From Bacillota bacterium (GTDB lineage Bacteria > Armatimonadota > HRBIN16), in the NCBI GenBank assembly GCA_023511455.1, contig JAIMBJ010000008.1, positions 1-64,000 on the forward strand: DNA of 64,000 nt, read 5' to 3'. The stretch's first letter is position 1, and each line of letters begins with the position of its first letter. Of the stretch, positions 33,999-43,645 are shown piece by piece. The position numbers were made by a program, and so were the translations under genes. Below the pieces are notes generated by a model that was not told the DNA's origin, did no database searches, and was given only the letters and a program-made list of their open reading frames with translations.

Positions 33999-34916
33999 AT
34001 GCGAGTCATCGTTGCAGGCGGTACCGGTTTCATCGGCAAGGCGCTATGCAGGGAACTGCTGCTGGCTGGGCACGAGGTCGCCGTGCTGACGCGCGATGCC
34101 ACCCGCGCACGGCAAAGGGTACCCCAGGGAACAGGCATCATGCAGTGGTCGCCGGAACAACCCGAAGGGCTCTTGCAGGTGCTGTCGGACGCTGATGCGG
34201 TGGTGAACCTTGCTGGCGAAAGCGTCGCGGCAAGCCGGTGGACGCCGGAGTTCAAGCAGAAGCTGGTGGATAGCAGGGTCCACAGCACGCGCGCCCTTGT
34301 GCAGGCAATCCGGCAGGCTGAGCCTCGTCCAAAGGTGCTGGTGAACGCCAGCGCGGTGGGCATTTACGGCGACAGGGGCGAAGAGGAGCTGACCGAAGCC
34401 AGCCCGCCCGGTGCCGGTTTCCTCTCCGACCTGGCGGTACGGTGGGAGCAGGCGGCGGAAGAGGCTCGCGAGGCAGGCGTGCGCGTTGTCAGGCTGCGAA
34501 TCGGCATTGTGCTGGGCGAAGGCGGTGGCGCACTGGAGAAAATGCTTTTGCCCTTCCGCTTTTTCGTGGGGGGTCCTTTCGGCAGCGGACAACAGTGGTT
34601 CCCGTGGATACATCTCGATGATGTGGTGGGGCTGACGGCGCACGCCCTGCAGGATGAGAGGGTAGACGGAGCGGTCAACGCGGTAGCGCCCGGCATCGTA
34701 CGCTTGGCAGAGTTCTGCAGGGTGCTGGGCAGGGTGATGAAACGTCCCTCCTGGCTGCCGGTGCCGGGGTTTGCCCTGCGCTTGGTGGCAGGCGAACTGG
34801 GCGAAACGTTGCTCTGGAGCCAGCGCGTGGTGCCGCAGGTGGCTTTACAAACGGGTTATGCTTTCCGCTATCCGCAGCTGGAAGAGGCGTTGCGTGCTGT
34901 GCTAACTAAATCGTAG
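33999..34916 (+). CDS. SDR39U1/TIGR01777 NAD-dependent epimerase-like protein
   Basis: The protein has 305 residues. The Rossmann nucleotide site GGTGFIGKAL starts at residue 7. VVNLAGESVAASRWTPEFKQKLVDSRVHSTRAL and SAVGIYGDRGEEELTE are the strong family signatures (E. coli YfcH, human SDR39U1), and the DUF1731-like C-terminus (LPVPGFALRLVAGELGETLLWSQRVVP) is present. The biochemical role of the family is not established; NADP binding is expected. It stands alone between convergent or divergent neighbours. Confidence 0.93.
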   Translation: MRVIVAGGTGFIGKALCRELLLAGHEVAVLTRDATRARQRVPQGTGIMQWSPEQPEGLLQVLSDADAVVNLAGESVAASRWTPEFKQKLVDSRVHSTRALVQAIRQAEPRPKVLVNASAVGIYGDRGEEELTEASPPGAGFLSDLAVRWEQAAEEAREAGVRVVRLRIGIVLGEGGGALEKMLLPFRFFVGGPFGSGQQWFPWIHLDDVVGLTAHALQDERVDGAVNAVAPGIVRLAEFCRVLGRVMKRPSWLPVPGFALRLVAGELGETLLWSQRVVPQVALQTGYAFRYPQLEEALRAVLTKS

Positions 34917-34922
34917 CCCGTT

Positions 34923-35300
34923 CTATCGGGCGGTTTGGGGTTGTTCCGGTGCAGGTTCCACCACCAGAAGCCTCTCGCCCGGGAAGCCGTAACCCTGCTT
35001 GCGTGCTTCTACGATGATGCCGCTGGGTGTGTTCAGCCTGCGTATCTCCTCACGCAAGACGGCGTTTTTCTGGCTCAGGCGGTCTCTCTCCTCGCGCAAA
35101 GCAGCGATTGTCTGACGATGTTCACGCGCCTCGCGTGCCAGCATCATCACGTTCTCACCGAAGGAAAAAACCATCTTACCCACCACGAAGCAGACAATCC
35201 CCCCCGCCAGCCAGCGAACCACGCGGAAAGCCATATCTCTCTGTGGTCTCTTCCCTCGCGAAACCGAGGTCCTTCCCTTCGTTGCGCCCCGAGATGCCAT
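34923..35300 (-). CDS. FtsB/DivIC-like septum formation protein
   Basis: The protein is about 125 residues: a basic N-terminus of about 25, one membrane helix (WLAGGIVCFVVGKMVF), then a leucine-zipper-like coiled coil (IAALREERDRLSQKNAVLREEIRRLN) and a short extracellular end. This is the layout of FtsB/DivIC, which link FtsL and FtsQ in the divisome. The ATG at 35300 is favoured because GAGGGGGTGAG lies just upstream; GTG at 35306 would overlap the pyk stop. The last residues (Pro/Glu-rich) are poorly conserved in the family. It is the third gene of eno-pyk-ftsB, recalling the eno-ftsB pairing in proteobacteria. Confidence 0.8.
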   Translation of the reverse strand: MASRGATKGRTSVSRGKRPQRDMAFRVVRWLAGGIVCFVVGKMVFSFGENVMMLAREAREHRQTIAALREERDRLSQKNAVLREEIRRLNTPSGIIVEARKQGYGFPGERLLVVEPAPEQPQTAR

Positions 35301-35302
35301 GC

Positions 35303-36742
35303 TCACCCCCTCAGCACAATCGGCTGTCCGATGGTGTGTACTTTAATCAGGTTCGTGTTGCCCGCCACACCGAAAGGCACGCCAGCCGTCACCACCACCT
35401 TATCGTCCTTTTGCGCCACTCCCATGTTGACGGCTGTATTCACCGCGGTTTGCAACATTTCCTCCATGGTATGCACCTCGGGTATCAGGCAGGGTTGAAC
35501 GCCCCACGACAGCGCGAGCTGTCGGTACGTGCTTTCGGAAGGTGTGAACGCCACGATGGGCGTTTTGGGGCGATACTTGGAAACCAGACGTGCGGTGCTT
35601 CCAGTGGCGGTGGCGCAGATAATCGCTCGCGCACCGATATCATAGGCGATATGGCACACCGCCTCGGCGACGGCTTCGGTCACGCTCAGGCTGCCCGCCA
35701 TCGGCTGGTTCGGGCGAACCACCACTCCCTCTTTCAACGCCGTCTCGGTGCGAACGGCGATGCGGTGCATGACCTGTACCGCCTCGACCGGATAATCTCC
35801 GACCGCCGTCTCGCCCGACAGCATCACCGCGTCGGTTCCGTCCAGAATGGAGTTCGCCACGTCGGACGCTTCGGCGCGGGTGGGGTGCGGCGCGGAGACC
35901 ATAGACTCCAGCATCTGCGTGGCGGTAATCACTGGCTTGCCTTCACAGTTACAGCGGGCGATAATCTGTTTTTGTATCATGGGAACTTCGTCAATCGGCA
36001 TTTCCACGCCCAAATCGCCGCGCGCCACCATGATGCCGTCTGCCGCCTGCAGAATCGCATCGAAGTTCTCCAGCGCCTCGCGCTTCTCGATTTTGGCAAT
36101 GACCCCGATGCTCGCCCCGGCAGCCTCAATCGTATAGCGCACCGGCTGAAGGTCCTCCGGCTTGCGCACAAACGAAACCGCTACCCAGTCCACACCGCGC
36201 AGGATGCCAAAGCGCAGGTCTTCCAGGTCGCGTTCGCTGACGGAGGTCACCGGCAGGCGCGTATCGGGTAGGTTCACGCCCTTGCGTGTTCGGATAACGC
36301 CGCCGATTCGAACCTGCCCGTGGATAGCGTTCAGATTGCGTTCCGTGACGACAATCTCCACCCGCCCATCGTCAATCAGGATTCTCTCGCCGGGGCGCAC
36401 CAGTGCGAACAGCGTGGACGAAGGTAAGGGAATGCTCTGGGCGTCGGTGCCTTCTTCTGCCATCACAAAACGCACGCTTTGCCCGCTTTCTACAGACACA
36501 CCCTCCCCGGGTAACGTACCCAGCCGCAATTTCGGACCGCACAGGTCTTGCAGGATGGCTACCGGCTTGCCCAGCTCGGCACTAATACGGCGGATATGTT
36601 CGATCACCTGCCCGTGCGACTCATGGCTACCGTGCGAGAAGTTCAGTCTTGCCACATCCATTCCCGCCTCGATGAGGGCGCGGAGGCGTTCGGGGGATGC
36701 AGTCGCGGGTCCGATGGTGCATACGATTTTGGTGCAGCGCAT
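35303..36742 (-). CDS. pyk: Pyruvate kinase
   Basis: The protein has 479 residues, full length. It makes ATP and pyruvate from phosphoenolpyruvate. KIVCTIGPAT opens the barrel, SHGSHESH and the substrate/metal region IAKIEKREALENFDAILQAADGIMVARGDLGVEMP hold the catalytic Lys and the metal-binding Glu and Asp, and MLESM...PTRAEASDVANSILDGTDAVMLSGETAVGDYP completes the site. The C-terminal regulatory domain ends without the extra PEP-utilising domain found in some Gram-positives. It follows eno after 75 bases that include a hairpin repeat, and its stop is three bases from the FtsB-like start. Confidence 0.97.
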   Translation of the reverse strand: MRCTKIVCTIGPATASPERLRALIEAGMDVARLNFSHGSHESHGQVIEHIRRISAELGKPVAILQDLCGPKLRLGTLPGEGVSVESGQSVRFVMAEEGTDAQSIPLPSSTLFALVRPGERILIDDGRVEIVVTERNLNAIHGQVRIGGVIRTRKGVNLPDTRLPVTSVSERDLEDLRFGILRGVDWVAVSFVRKPEDLQPVRYTIEAAGASIGVIAKIEKREALENFDAILQAADGIMVARGDLGVEMPIDEVPMIQKQIIARCNCEGKPVITATQMLESMVSAPHPTRAEASDVANSILDGTDAVMLSGETAVGDYPVEAVQVMHRIAVRTETALKEGVVVRPNQPMAGSLSVTEAVAEAVCHIAYDIGARAIICATATGSTARLVSKYRPKTPIVAFTPSESTYRQLALSWGVQPCLIPEVHTMEEMLQTAVNTAVNMGVAQKDDKVVVTAGVPFGVAGNTNLIKVHTIGQPIVLRG

Positions 36743-36771
36743 GTTCGCCTCCCTGCGTCATCCCGTTCACT

Positions 36772-36799
36772 CCCCTCTCCCGCACCGCGGGAGAGAGGA
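36772..36799. repeat. CCCCTCTCCC hairpin repeat, copy 1
   Basis: CCCCTCTCCCGC (36772-36783) pairs with GCGGGAGAGAGG over ACC. It belongs with the elements at 53721-53803 and 60682-60710. It lies between eno and pyk and may attenuate read-through. Confidence 0.6.
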
Positions 36800-36817
36800 G
36801 CAGGGGTAAGGGTATTA

Positions 36818-38200
<1,383 letters not shown>

Positions 38201-39037
38201 CTACCTTTTCCGAATCCAAAACGCCAGCGCTGTTGCAGCCCACGCCGTCGCCACTGCCAGTCCTGCCCATCCCATGGGATAGTGCATCTTTGCCAGCAGA
38301 AGCGACAGTCCTGTCAGCACCGTCCACATCCCCCATCCGCGCCACCACATCAACGATACAGGCGCCAGGTCCACTACGGCACGCAGATATCGGCTGGCTC
38401 CGAAGCGGCTGCGCCCGCGACGACGCACCACATGGGGTACGGGCACTTCCTCGACGCGGTATCCCATCCGCGCCGCCAGAATGGGCAGGTAGCGATGCAT
38501 GTCGGATACCATCCAGCCTTCGAGGTTCTCTGCCACCTCGCGTTTCATCGCTTTGGTGCCGCAGTTGACATCGTGCAGAGACAGCCCCGTCAGCCAGCGC
38601 AAAAGGGCGTTGAACAGGCGTGAAGCGAGCACGCGGAAAAGGCTATCCTGTCTCTGCTGGCGCCACGCCACCACCAGATGCGCCTGACCAGATTGTACAC
38701 GCGAGACAAGCAGAGGCAACACTTCGGGCGGCTCCTGCAGGTCGGCATCGGTGGTTGCGATGATACTGCCGCGAGCGATGGCAAAGCCAGCAGATAGCGC
38801 GGCGGTCTTGCCGCGTCGGTAAGGTAACCGTACCGCGCGTGTGCACACGGGCTGAGACTGCTGCAGAAGGTTCTCCAGCTCCTGTGGTGTGCCGTCGGTG
38901 CTGCCATCGTCCACGTAGATGATTTCACAGGGGGTGTCCAACCGCGCCAGCACCATTGTCAAGCGCGTATGCAGCTCCGGTAGATTCGGCTCCTCGTCAT
39001 ACATGGGTACCACCACGCTTACCTGCGGGGTAGTCAT
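38201..39037 (-). CDS. GT2 polyprenyl-phosphate glycosyltransferase (DPM1-like)
   Basis: The protein has 278 residues. A GT-A domain (VSVVVPMYDEEPNLPEL, IIYVDDGSTDGT, TTDADLQEPPEVLP with the metal-binding DAD) is followed by two C-terminal membrane helices, as in dolichyl- or undecaprenyl-phosphate mannose/glucose synthases. It would load a sugar onto the lipid carrier at the inner membrane face. The ATG start overlaps the stop of the membrane glycosyltransferase upstream by four bases, so donor synthesis and transfer are coupled. Confidence 0.9.
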   Translation of the reverse strand: MTTPQVSVVVPMYDEEPNLPELHTRLTMVLARLDTPCEIIYVDDGSTDGTPQELENLLQQSQPVCTRAVRLPYRRGKTAALSAGFAIARGSIIATTDADLQEPPEVLPLLVSRVQSGQAHLVVAWRQQRQDSLFRVLASRLFNALLRWLTGLSLHDVNCGTKAMKREVAENLEGWMVSDMHRYLPILAARMGYRVEEVPVPHVVRRRGRSRFGASRYLRAVVDLAPVSLMWWRGWGMWTVLTGLSLLLAKMHYPMGWAGLAVATAWAATALAFWIRKR

Positions 39038-40632
39038 CTTTGCTCTGCCTCCACCAGAAACAGGTCAAACTGCTCGCGGTAACCATCGGGTAGCCATCGG
39101 AAAGGCGGCGCGCCCCGCAGTGAGGCGTAGAAACCCGCCTTCGGGGGAAGTGTTGCCAGGCGCACTGGGGCAGTAACCTCCACGCTCTCCTGGTACAGCA
39201 AATGAGGCACCAGCGAGGGAGGCACTGCTGCGTCGCCTCCAACAGTGGGTATCGCCACCAGAGTGCCTGGTGGAGGAAGGCGGTTCGCACTCACCTGCCG
39301 CATCCCCGCTTTTTGGGCGTAATACATCCATCCCCAGTGCCCTACAAACGCCTGCACGCCATGCTGACTCGCCAGCAACCGTGCCGCCTGTCGGTAAACC
39401 TCCGCGGTCTCAGTATCACACCAGCCAGCAAACATCCCAAACGCGACCTGAGCCGCCATCACTGTGGAAAGAGCCAGCCGTTGAAGCCGCCCCAACGGCT
39501 CTTGAGGAAGCCACATCAGCACCACAGGTGGCAGCGCGGGCAGGAGATGCCTTGCCGCTGCAAAGGGCGCACCGATGCCAATGGCAAACAGCACCCACGC
39601 CGTCCACAGCGCAGGGAAAGCCTGCTCATGCCACGCTGCCCACACGCGCCAGAGGGTTAACACCAGCAGAAACACCCCCGCCGCAATCCAGAAAGCCGAT
39701 CCCAGGTCTCCTGCGGGTGCCACACCCTGCCACCTCCACCAGCCCGCAGCCAGAGCCACTGCCACGGCGAGGCAAACAGCCGCACGCCGCCTGCAAACGA
39801 TGCCTGCCCACAGCCATAATAGCCACACCCCACCCAGACCTGCCAGTGTGCCCCACAGTCGGTCTGCAAACGGGGTGACGATGTCCTTGCGCTGCATGGT
39901 TGCCCAAAAGTGAATCTGTCCGTGAACGATGAGGTTCTGTATGCACCACAGGGCAAAGGGCAACAGCGCGAGTAACACCCACCACAGTTGGCGAACCTGT
40001 CTTTGCAGCAGCACGTATACCCCCAGCAGCACTATCGCCCCCAGCCCCGAGTACTTCATGAGTGTGGCACAGCCGGTAATCAGCGCACCCCAGCCCATCC
40101 GCCTGCCGTTTGCGGTGTCGCTTCCCAGCAGAAACAGCGCAATGCCCAGCGTCCACAGTGCCACCATCGGCACGTCGCGCATCAGATTGGGGGAAACGAT
40201 GGTTGCAGGATTTAGCATCACCAGCGCGGTGGCGAGTGTCTCATTCGCGTGGAATCGTCGCGCCAGCAGCACCACACCCCACCACAACAGCACCTGCCAC
40301 ACCAGCATCGCCGTGTGCATCACCCACTCTCGCTCCCCGCCTGCGAGCATCCATAACGCAAGGTAGTAACTGAGCAGTGGGGGGTTGGTAGTGACGTGAA
40401 AGGTGGGTTTTACCGTGCCGTCCCAGTCCAGCTCGCCCGAGAGAGGGTGGAGCGGGTTCACCAGTATCTGCCGTGCGATGTGCAGCACGACGGTATCATC
40501 GACATGGAAGGGTTTACCGATGAAAGCAACCTGAATACCCAGTGCAACCACCAGCACCCACCATGCACCGGTGGATACAGGACGGACGAGCATCCGTTGC
40601 GAGGTATTCTCTATGGGTTCCTGACTGTCCAT
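39034..40632 (-). CDS. GT39/ArnT-like membrane glycosyltransferase
   Basis: The protein is about 532 residues. Ten or more hydrophobic helices and the PMT/ArnT-type first loop with an acidic pair (GKPFHVDDTVVLHIARQIL, then HPLSGELDWDG) mark a GT-C enzyme using a polyprenyl-phosphate sugar. The RDVPM segment in the second loop fits. A C-terminal soluble region of about 150 residues contains few motifs. The ATG at 40632 is chosen for its weak AGGGA site and protein-like start; further upstream codons are less convincing. The acceptor (lipid A-like, protein or polysaccharide) is unknown. Confidence 0.82.
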   Translation of the reverse strand: MDSQEPIENTSQRMLVRPVSTGAWWVLVVALGIQVAFIGKPFHVDDTVVLHIARQILVNPLHPLSGELDWDGTVKPTFHVTTNPPLLSYYLALWMLAGGEREWVMHTAMLVWQVLLWWGVVLLARRFHANETLATALVMLNPATIVSPNLMRDVPMVALWTLGIALFLLGSDTANGRRMGWGALITGCATLMKYSGLGAIVLLGVYVLLQRQVRQLWWVLLALLPFALWCIQNLIVHGQIHFWATMQRKDIVTPFADRLWGTLAGLGGVWLLWLWAGIVCRRRAAVCLAVAVALAAGWWRWQGVAPAGDLGSAFWIAAGVFLLVLTLWRVWAAWHEQAFPALWTAWVLFAIGIGAPFAAARHLLPALPPVVLMWLPQEPLGRLQRLALSTVMAAQVAFGMFAGWCDTETAEVYRQAARLLASQHGVQAFVGHWGWMYYAQKAGMRQVSANRLPPPGTLVAIPTVGGDAAVPPSLVPHLLYQESVEVTAPVRLATLPPKAGFYASLRGAPPFRWLPDGYREQFDLFLVEAEQR

Positions 40633-40785
40633 CGGTTTCCCTAAGGCGATTCTTTCCCCGCTTCCTGATGCAGAATCCTGCCCCCAACCATTGTCAGCCT
40701 TCGCCAGGGTTCGCACGCAGGAACACGCCTGCCCGAAACGAAGTTATACTTATCTCAAAGGCTTCGTGCCGGGAGGTGGCTGAGT

Positions 40786-41283
40786 ATGCAAAGAGGCTTG
40801 CTTCTCGCGATGTCCATCCTGCTGGCTGTAGTTACGGTGCGCGTTGCCCTGGCTGATAAGCGTGCCGCGCGAGCAATCCGTGCCGAATACGCCAGAACTG
40901 CCCAGTATGCCAAACAGAAAAACGTGGAAGGTCTGCTCCGCCAGATGACACCGGATTTCCTCTATAAAACCAAAAAGGGCGATGTGATGAACAAGCAGAT
41001 GGTCGAGCAGGTCATGCGCGCGCAATATGCGCTCATCCAATCGGTGGACAAGCGCAGCACCACCATCAAGAGAATGGAGATTAAGGGCAACACTGCACGA
41101 GTGACCACGGTGGAAGAGCTGGCGGTTACGATGCTGGATGCTCAGGGCAAGCCACGCAAGGTGGTCAGCAAGGCAACCACGCGCGACACGTGGGTCAAGA
41201 CGCCGCAGGGCTGGAAAGTCAAAATGACGGAGATACTGGATGAGAAGACCACCATCGACGGCAAACCCCAGCCGGCGAGTTGA
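40786..41283 (+). CDS. Secreted NTF2/SnoaL-like protein
   Basis: The protein has 165 residues with a signal peptide (LLLAMSILLAVVTVRVALA). The mature part has the helix-rich start and curved-sheet pattern of DUF4440/NTF2-like folds (YARTAQYAKQKNVEGLLRQMTPDF, RDTWVKTPQGWKVKMTEIL). Family members bind small ligands or are inert structural modules; no active site can be named. GGGAGGTGG precedes the ATG, and TATACT at about 40744 could be its -10 box. It stands alone, divergent from the glycosyltransferases. Confidence 0.75.
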   Translation: MQRGLLLAMSILLAVVTVRVALADKRAARAIRAEYARTAQYAKQKNVEGLLRQMTPDFLYKTKKGDVMNKQMVEQVMRAQYALIQSVDKRSTTIKRMEIKGNTARVTTVEELAVTMLDAQGKPRKVVSKATTRDTWVKTPQGWKVKMTEILDEKTTIDGKPQPAS

Positions 41284-41340
41284 CTCTGTATCGCAAAGCG
41301 GTTATATTAGAGCGTGGTGAACCAAGCGACGAGGGGAGAT

Positions 41341-41835
41341 ATGGAACACGACAAGCAGAAGGCAATACTGGAGATACTCGAGCAAGACGCCCGCACCACA
41401 CCAGAACAGATAGCTGCCATGCTGGGAGCGGACGTGGACCTGGTGAAGCAAACCATACACCAGATGGAGTCGTCGGGTATTATCCGCCGTTACAAAACGG
41501 TGATCGACTGGGACCGCTTCGGTGAGGAACGGGTGTTTGCGTTCATCGACGTCAAAGTCAGCCCAGCGCGCGAGGTAGGCTTCGACGACGTCGCAGAGCG
41601 CATCTATCGCTTCCCGCAGGTTCATGCGGTGTATCTCGTTTCGGGTGACCACGATTTGCGTGTTATCGTCAGCGGGCGCACGATGAAGGAGGTTGCCGCC
41701 TTCGTTGCCGAGCGTCTTGCGCCGCTGGACCGGGTACAGGCAACCTACACACAGTTCGTGCTGAAGCGGTACAAGGAGGACGGCGAGGTGTACGCCGAAA
41801 CCGAACCCGACCGCCGACTGGTGATGGCGCCATGA
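41341..41835 (+). CDS. Lrp/AsnC family transcriptional regulator
   Basis: The protein has 164 residues. An N-terminal helix-turn-helix (ILEILEQDARTTPEQIAAMLGADVDLVKQTIHQMESSGIIRRY) is joined to a RAM ligand-binding domain (VHAVYLVSGDHDLRVIVSG). The ATG at 41341 has GAGGGGAG upstream, and TATATT near 41302 is a possible -10 box. Its stop overlaps the aminotransferase ATG by four bases, so it probably controls that enzyme or its pathway in response to an amino acid. Confidence 0.92.
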   Translation: MEHDKQKAILEILEQDARTTPEQIAAMLGADVDLVKQTIHQMESSGIIRRYKTVIDWDRFGEERVFAFIDVKVSPAREVGFDDVAERIYRFPQVHAVYLVSGDHDLRVIVSGRTMKEVAAFVAERLAPLDRVQATYTQFVLKRYKEDGEVYAETEPDRRLVMAP

Positions 41836-42992
41836 AACCGCTGTCGCAAGCTGTTCTGGCAGTACCCCCATCTGGCATCCGGCGGTTTTTCGACATCGCC
41901 GCGCAGCTGGAGGACTGTATCTCGCTGGGCGTCGGGGAGCCGGATTTTGTCACGCCATGGCACATCCGCGAGGCGGCGATCTGGGCGATCGAGAAGGGCT
42001 TCACCACCTATACGTCCAACTACGGGCTTTTCACCCTGCGCCAGCGTATCGCCGCACACCTGAAATCGCGCTACGGGGTGGACTACTCTCCGGAAAACGA
42101 GATACTGATCACCGTCGGCGTCAGCGAGGGGCTGGACATCGCCATGCGCGCCCTGCTAAACCCCGGCGACGAGGTTATCTTCTTTGAGCCCAGCTACGTC
42201 TCCTATCCGCCCTGCGTGCTGTTTGCAGGCGGTGTGCCTGTTCCCGTTCCCACCGACTACCGCAACGGTTTCCAGCCTGACGTCGACCGCTTGCGGAAGG
42301 CGATTACCCCGCGCACCAAAGCCATCCTGCTCTGCTATCCCAACAACCCGACGGGAGCGGTGGCTTCTCGCGCCACGCTGGAAGAGATTGTGCGCGTAGC
42401 CGCAGAGCACGACCTGTACGTCATCAGCGACGAGATATACGACCGCCTGATATACGACGCCGAGCATACCTGTGTTGCCTCCCTGCCCGGCGCGGCGGAG
42501 CGCACCATCCTGCTGGGTGGGTTCTCCAAGTCCTACGCGATGACAGGCTGGCGTATCGGCTACGCCTGCGCCCCCGCGCAGGTCGTCGAGATGATGATGA
42601 AGGTGCATCAGTACACCATGCTGTGTGCCCCCATTGCTGCCCAAAAGGCAGCGGAAGAGGCGCTGGAACACGGTGAGCCAGAAGTGGAACGGATGCGCCG
42701 TGAGTACGACCGCCGCCGCCGGCTGATTGTGAAGCGTCTCAACGAAATCGGTCTGGCGTGCGTGCCGCCACAGGGGGCGTTCTATGTGTTCCCGTCCATC
42801 CGGTGCACCGGCTTGCGTTCGGAAGAGTTCACCGAGCAGTTGCTGTGGGAGGAGCGCGTGGCGGTAGTGCCCGGCAATGTCTTCGGCAATAGCGGGGAGG
42901 GACACGTACGCCTGTCCTACGCGACTTCCCTGCCGAAGATCGAAGAAGCCCTGCACCGCATCGAGCGATTCGTCGATAAACGCAGGAAGTAA
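41832..42992 (+). CDS. Class I/II PLP-dependent aminotransferase
   Basis: The protein has 386 residues with the fold type I aminotransferase pattern: SLGVGEPDFVTP, CYPNNPTGAV, SDEIYDRLIYD and the cofactor-binding Lys233 in GGFSKSYAMTGWRIGY, then a distal Arg in HVRLSYATS. It resembles aspartate/aromatic aminotransferases (MtnE-, PatA-like); the substrate cannot be fixed. Coupling to an Lrp/AsnC regulator is a common arrangement. Confidence 0.93.
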   Translation: MKPLSQAVLAVPPSGIRRFFDIAAQLEDCISLGVGEPDFVTPWHIREAAIWAIEKGFTTYTSNYGLFTLRQRIAAHLKSRYGVDYSPENEILITVGVSEGLDIAMRALLNPGDEVIFFEPSYVSYPPCVLFAGGVPVPVPTDYRNGFQPDVDRLRKAITPRTKAILLCYPNNPTGAVASRATLEEIVRVAAEHDLYVISDEIYDRLIYDAEHTCVASLPGAAERTILLGGFSKSYAMTGWRIGYACAPAQVVEMMMKVHQYTMLCAPIAAQKAAEEALEHGEPEVERMRREYDRRRRLIVKRLNEIGLACVPPQGAFYVFPSIRCTGLRSEEFTEQLLWEERVAVVPGNVFGNSGEGHVRLSYATSLPKIEEALHRIERFVDKRRK

Positions 42993-43010
42993 CGTCGTGG
43001 AGGTAGAGCC

Positions 43011-43643
43011 ATGTCCGGTAAGTTCTCGCACATCAAGAGGGCATTTGCCGTGCTGTGTGTGCTGTGTTCCGTAACCGGGTGGACAAGGGCGGACAGGGTG
43101 GTATTGACCCCTTCCGCGTACAATCTACCGCCCGGCAGCGCAAAGCTGGAAATCGCCCGGCGCGAAAGCCGGGGAGGTCTCACCCACTACTGGCTCCACG
43201 TGGGGCTTGTGGGTGGAATAGAACTGGAGGGAGCACGTTACGAAACCCGGCAGCGCCAAATAGACAGCCTCAGCCTGCAGTATAACATCTTGCCGGATAT
43301 CGGCTTTACCCCGGCGGTATCGGTCGGGGTGCGTGATGTGGCGGACCGGACGGACGATGGTATCGCTTTCTACTTAGCGGTTGCTTATCGACTGCCCTAT
43401 ATGCCCCCCAATCCCCTCATTGAAGAGATGCACCTGTTCGGCGGTGTCGGCGCGGGGGGAATCAAGGGAGCCTTTGTGGGTGCGGAGGTGCGTACGCCCT
43501 TTCGTATCCTGCTCAGTGCGGAGTATGACAGCCGGGCATGGAACGCGGCTGTGTCGTGGGAGCCGGTGCCCCTGCTGCGGCTGCGCCTTTACAGCATTGA
43601 CGGAGAAACCTACTACGGCGCCTCGCTGGCGGTGAGCTTTTAG
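43011..43643 (+). CDS. Outer membrane beta-barrel-like protein (210 aa)
   Basis: A signal peptide (AFAVLCVLCSVTGWTRA) is followed by alternating beta strands, many Tyr, Gly and Arg residues and a C-terminal Phe (YYGASLAVSF), typical of outer membrane barrels. The GIELEGARYETRQRQIDSLSLQYNILPD and ISVGV-type strands recall YjbH-like proteins. A role in export or as a small porin is possible. It follows the aminotransferase by 18 bases but probably has an unrelated function. Confidence 0.65.
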   Translation: MSGKFSHIKRAFAVLCVLCSVTGWTRADRVVLTPSAYNLPPGSAKLEIARRESRGGLTHYWLHVGLVGGIELEGARYETRQRQIDSLSLQYNILPDIGFTPAVSVGVRDVADRTDDGIAFYLAVAYRLPYMPPNPLIEEMHLFGGVGAGGIKGAFVGAEVRTPFRILLSAEYDSRAWNAAVSWEPVPLLRLRLYSIDGETYYGASLAVSF

Positions 43644-43645
43644 CC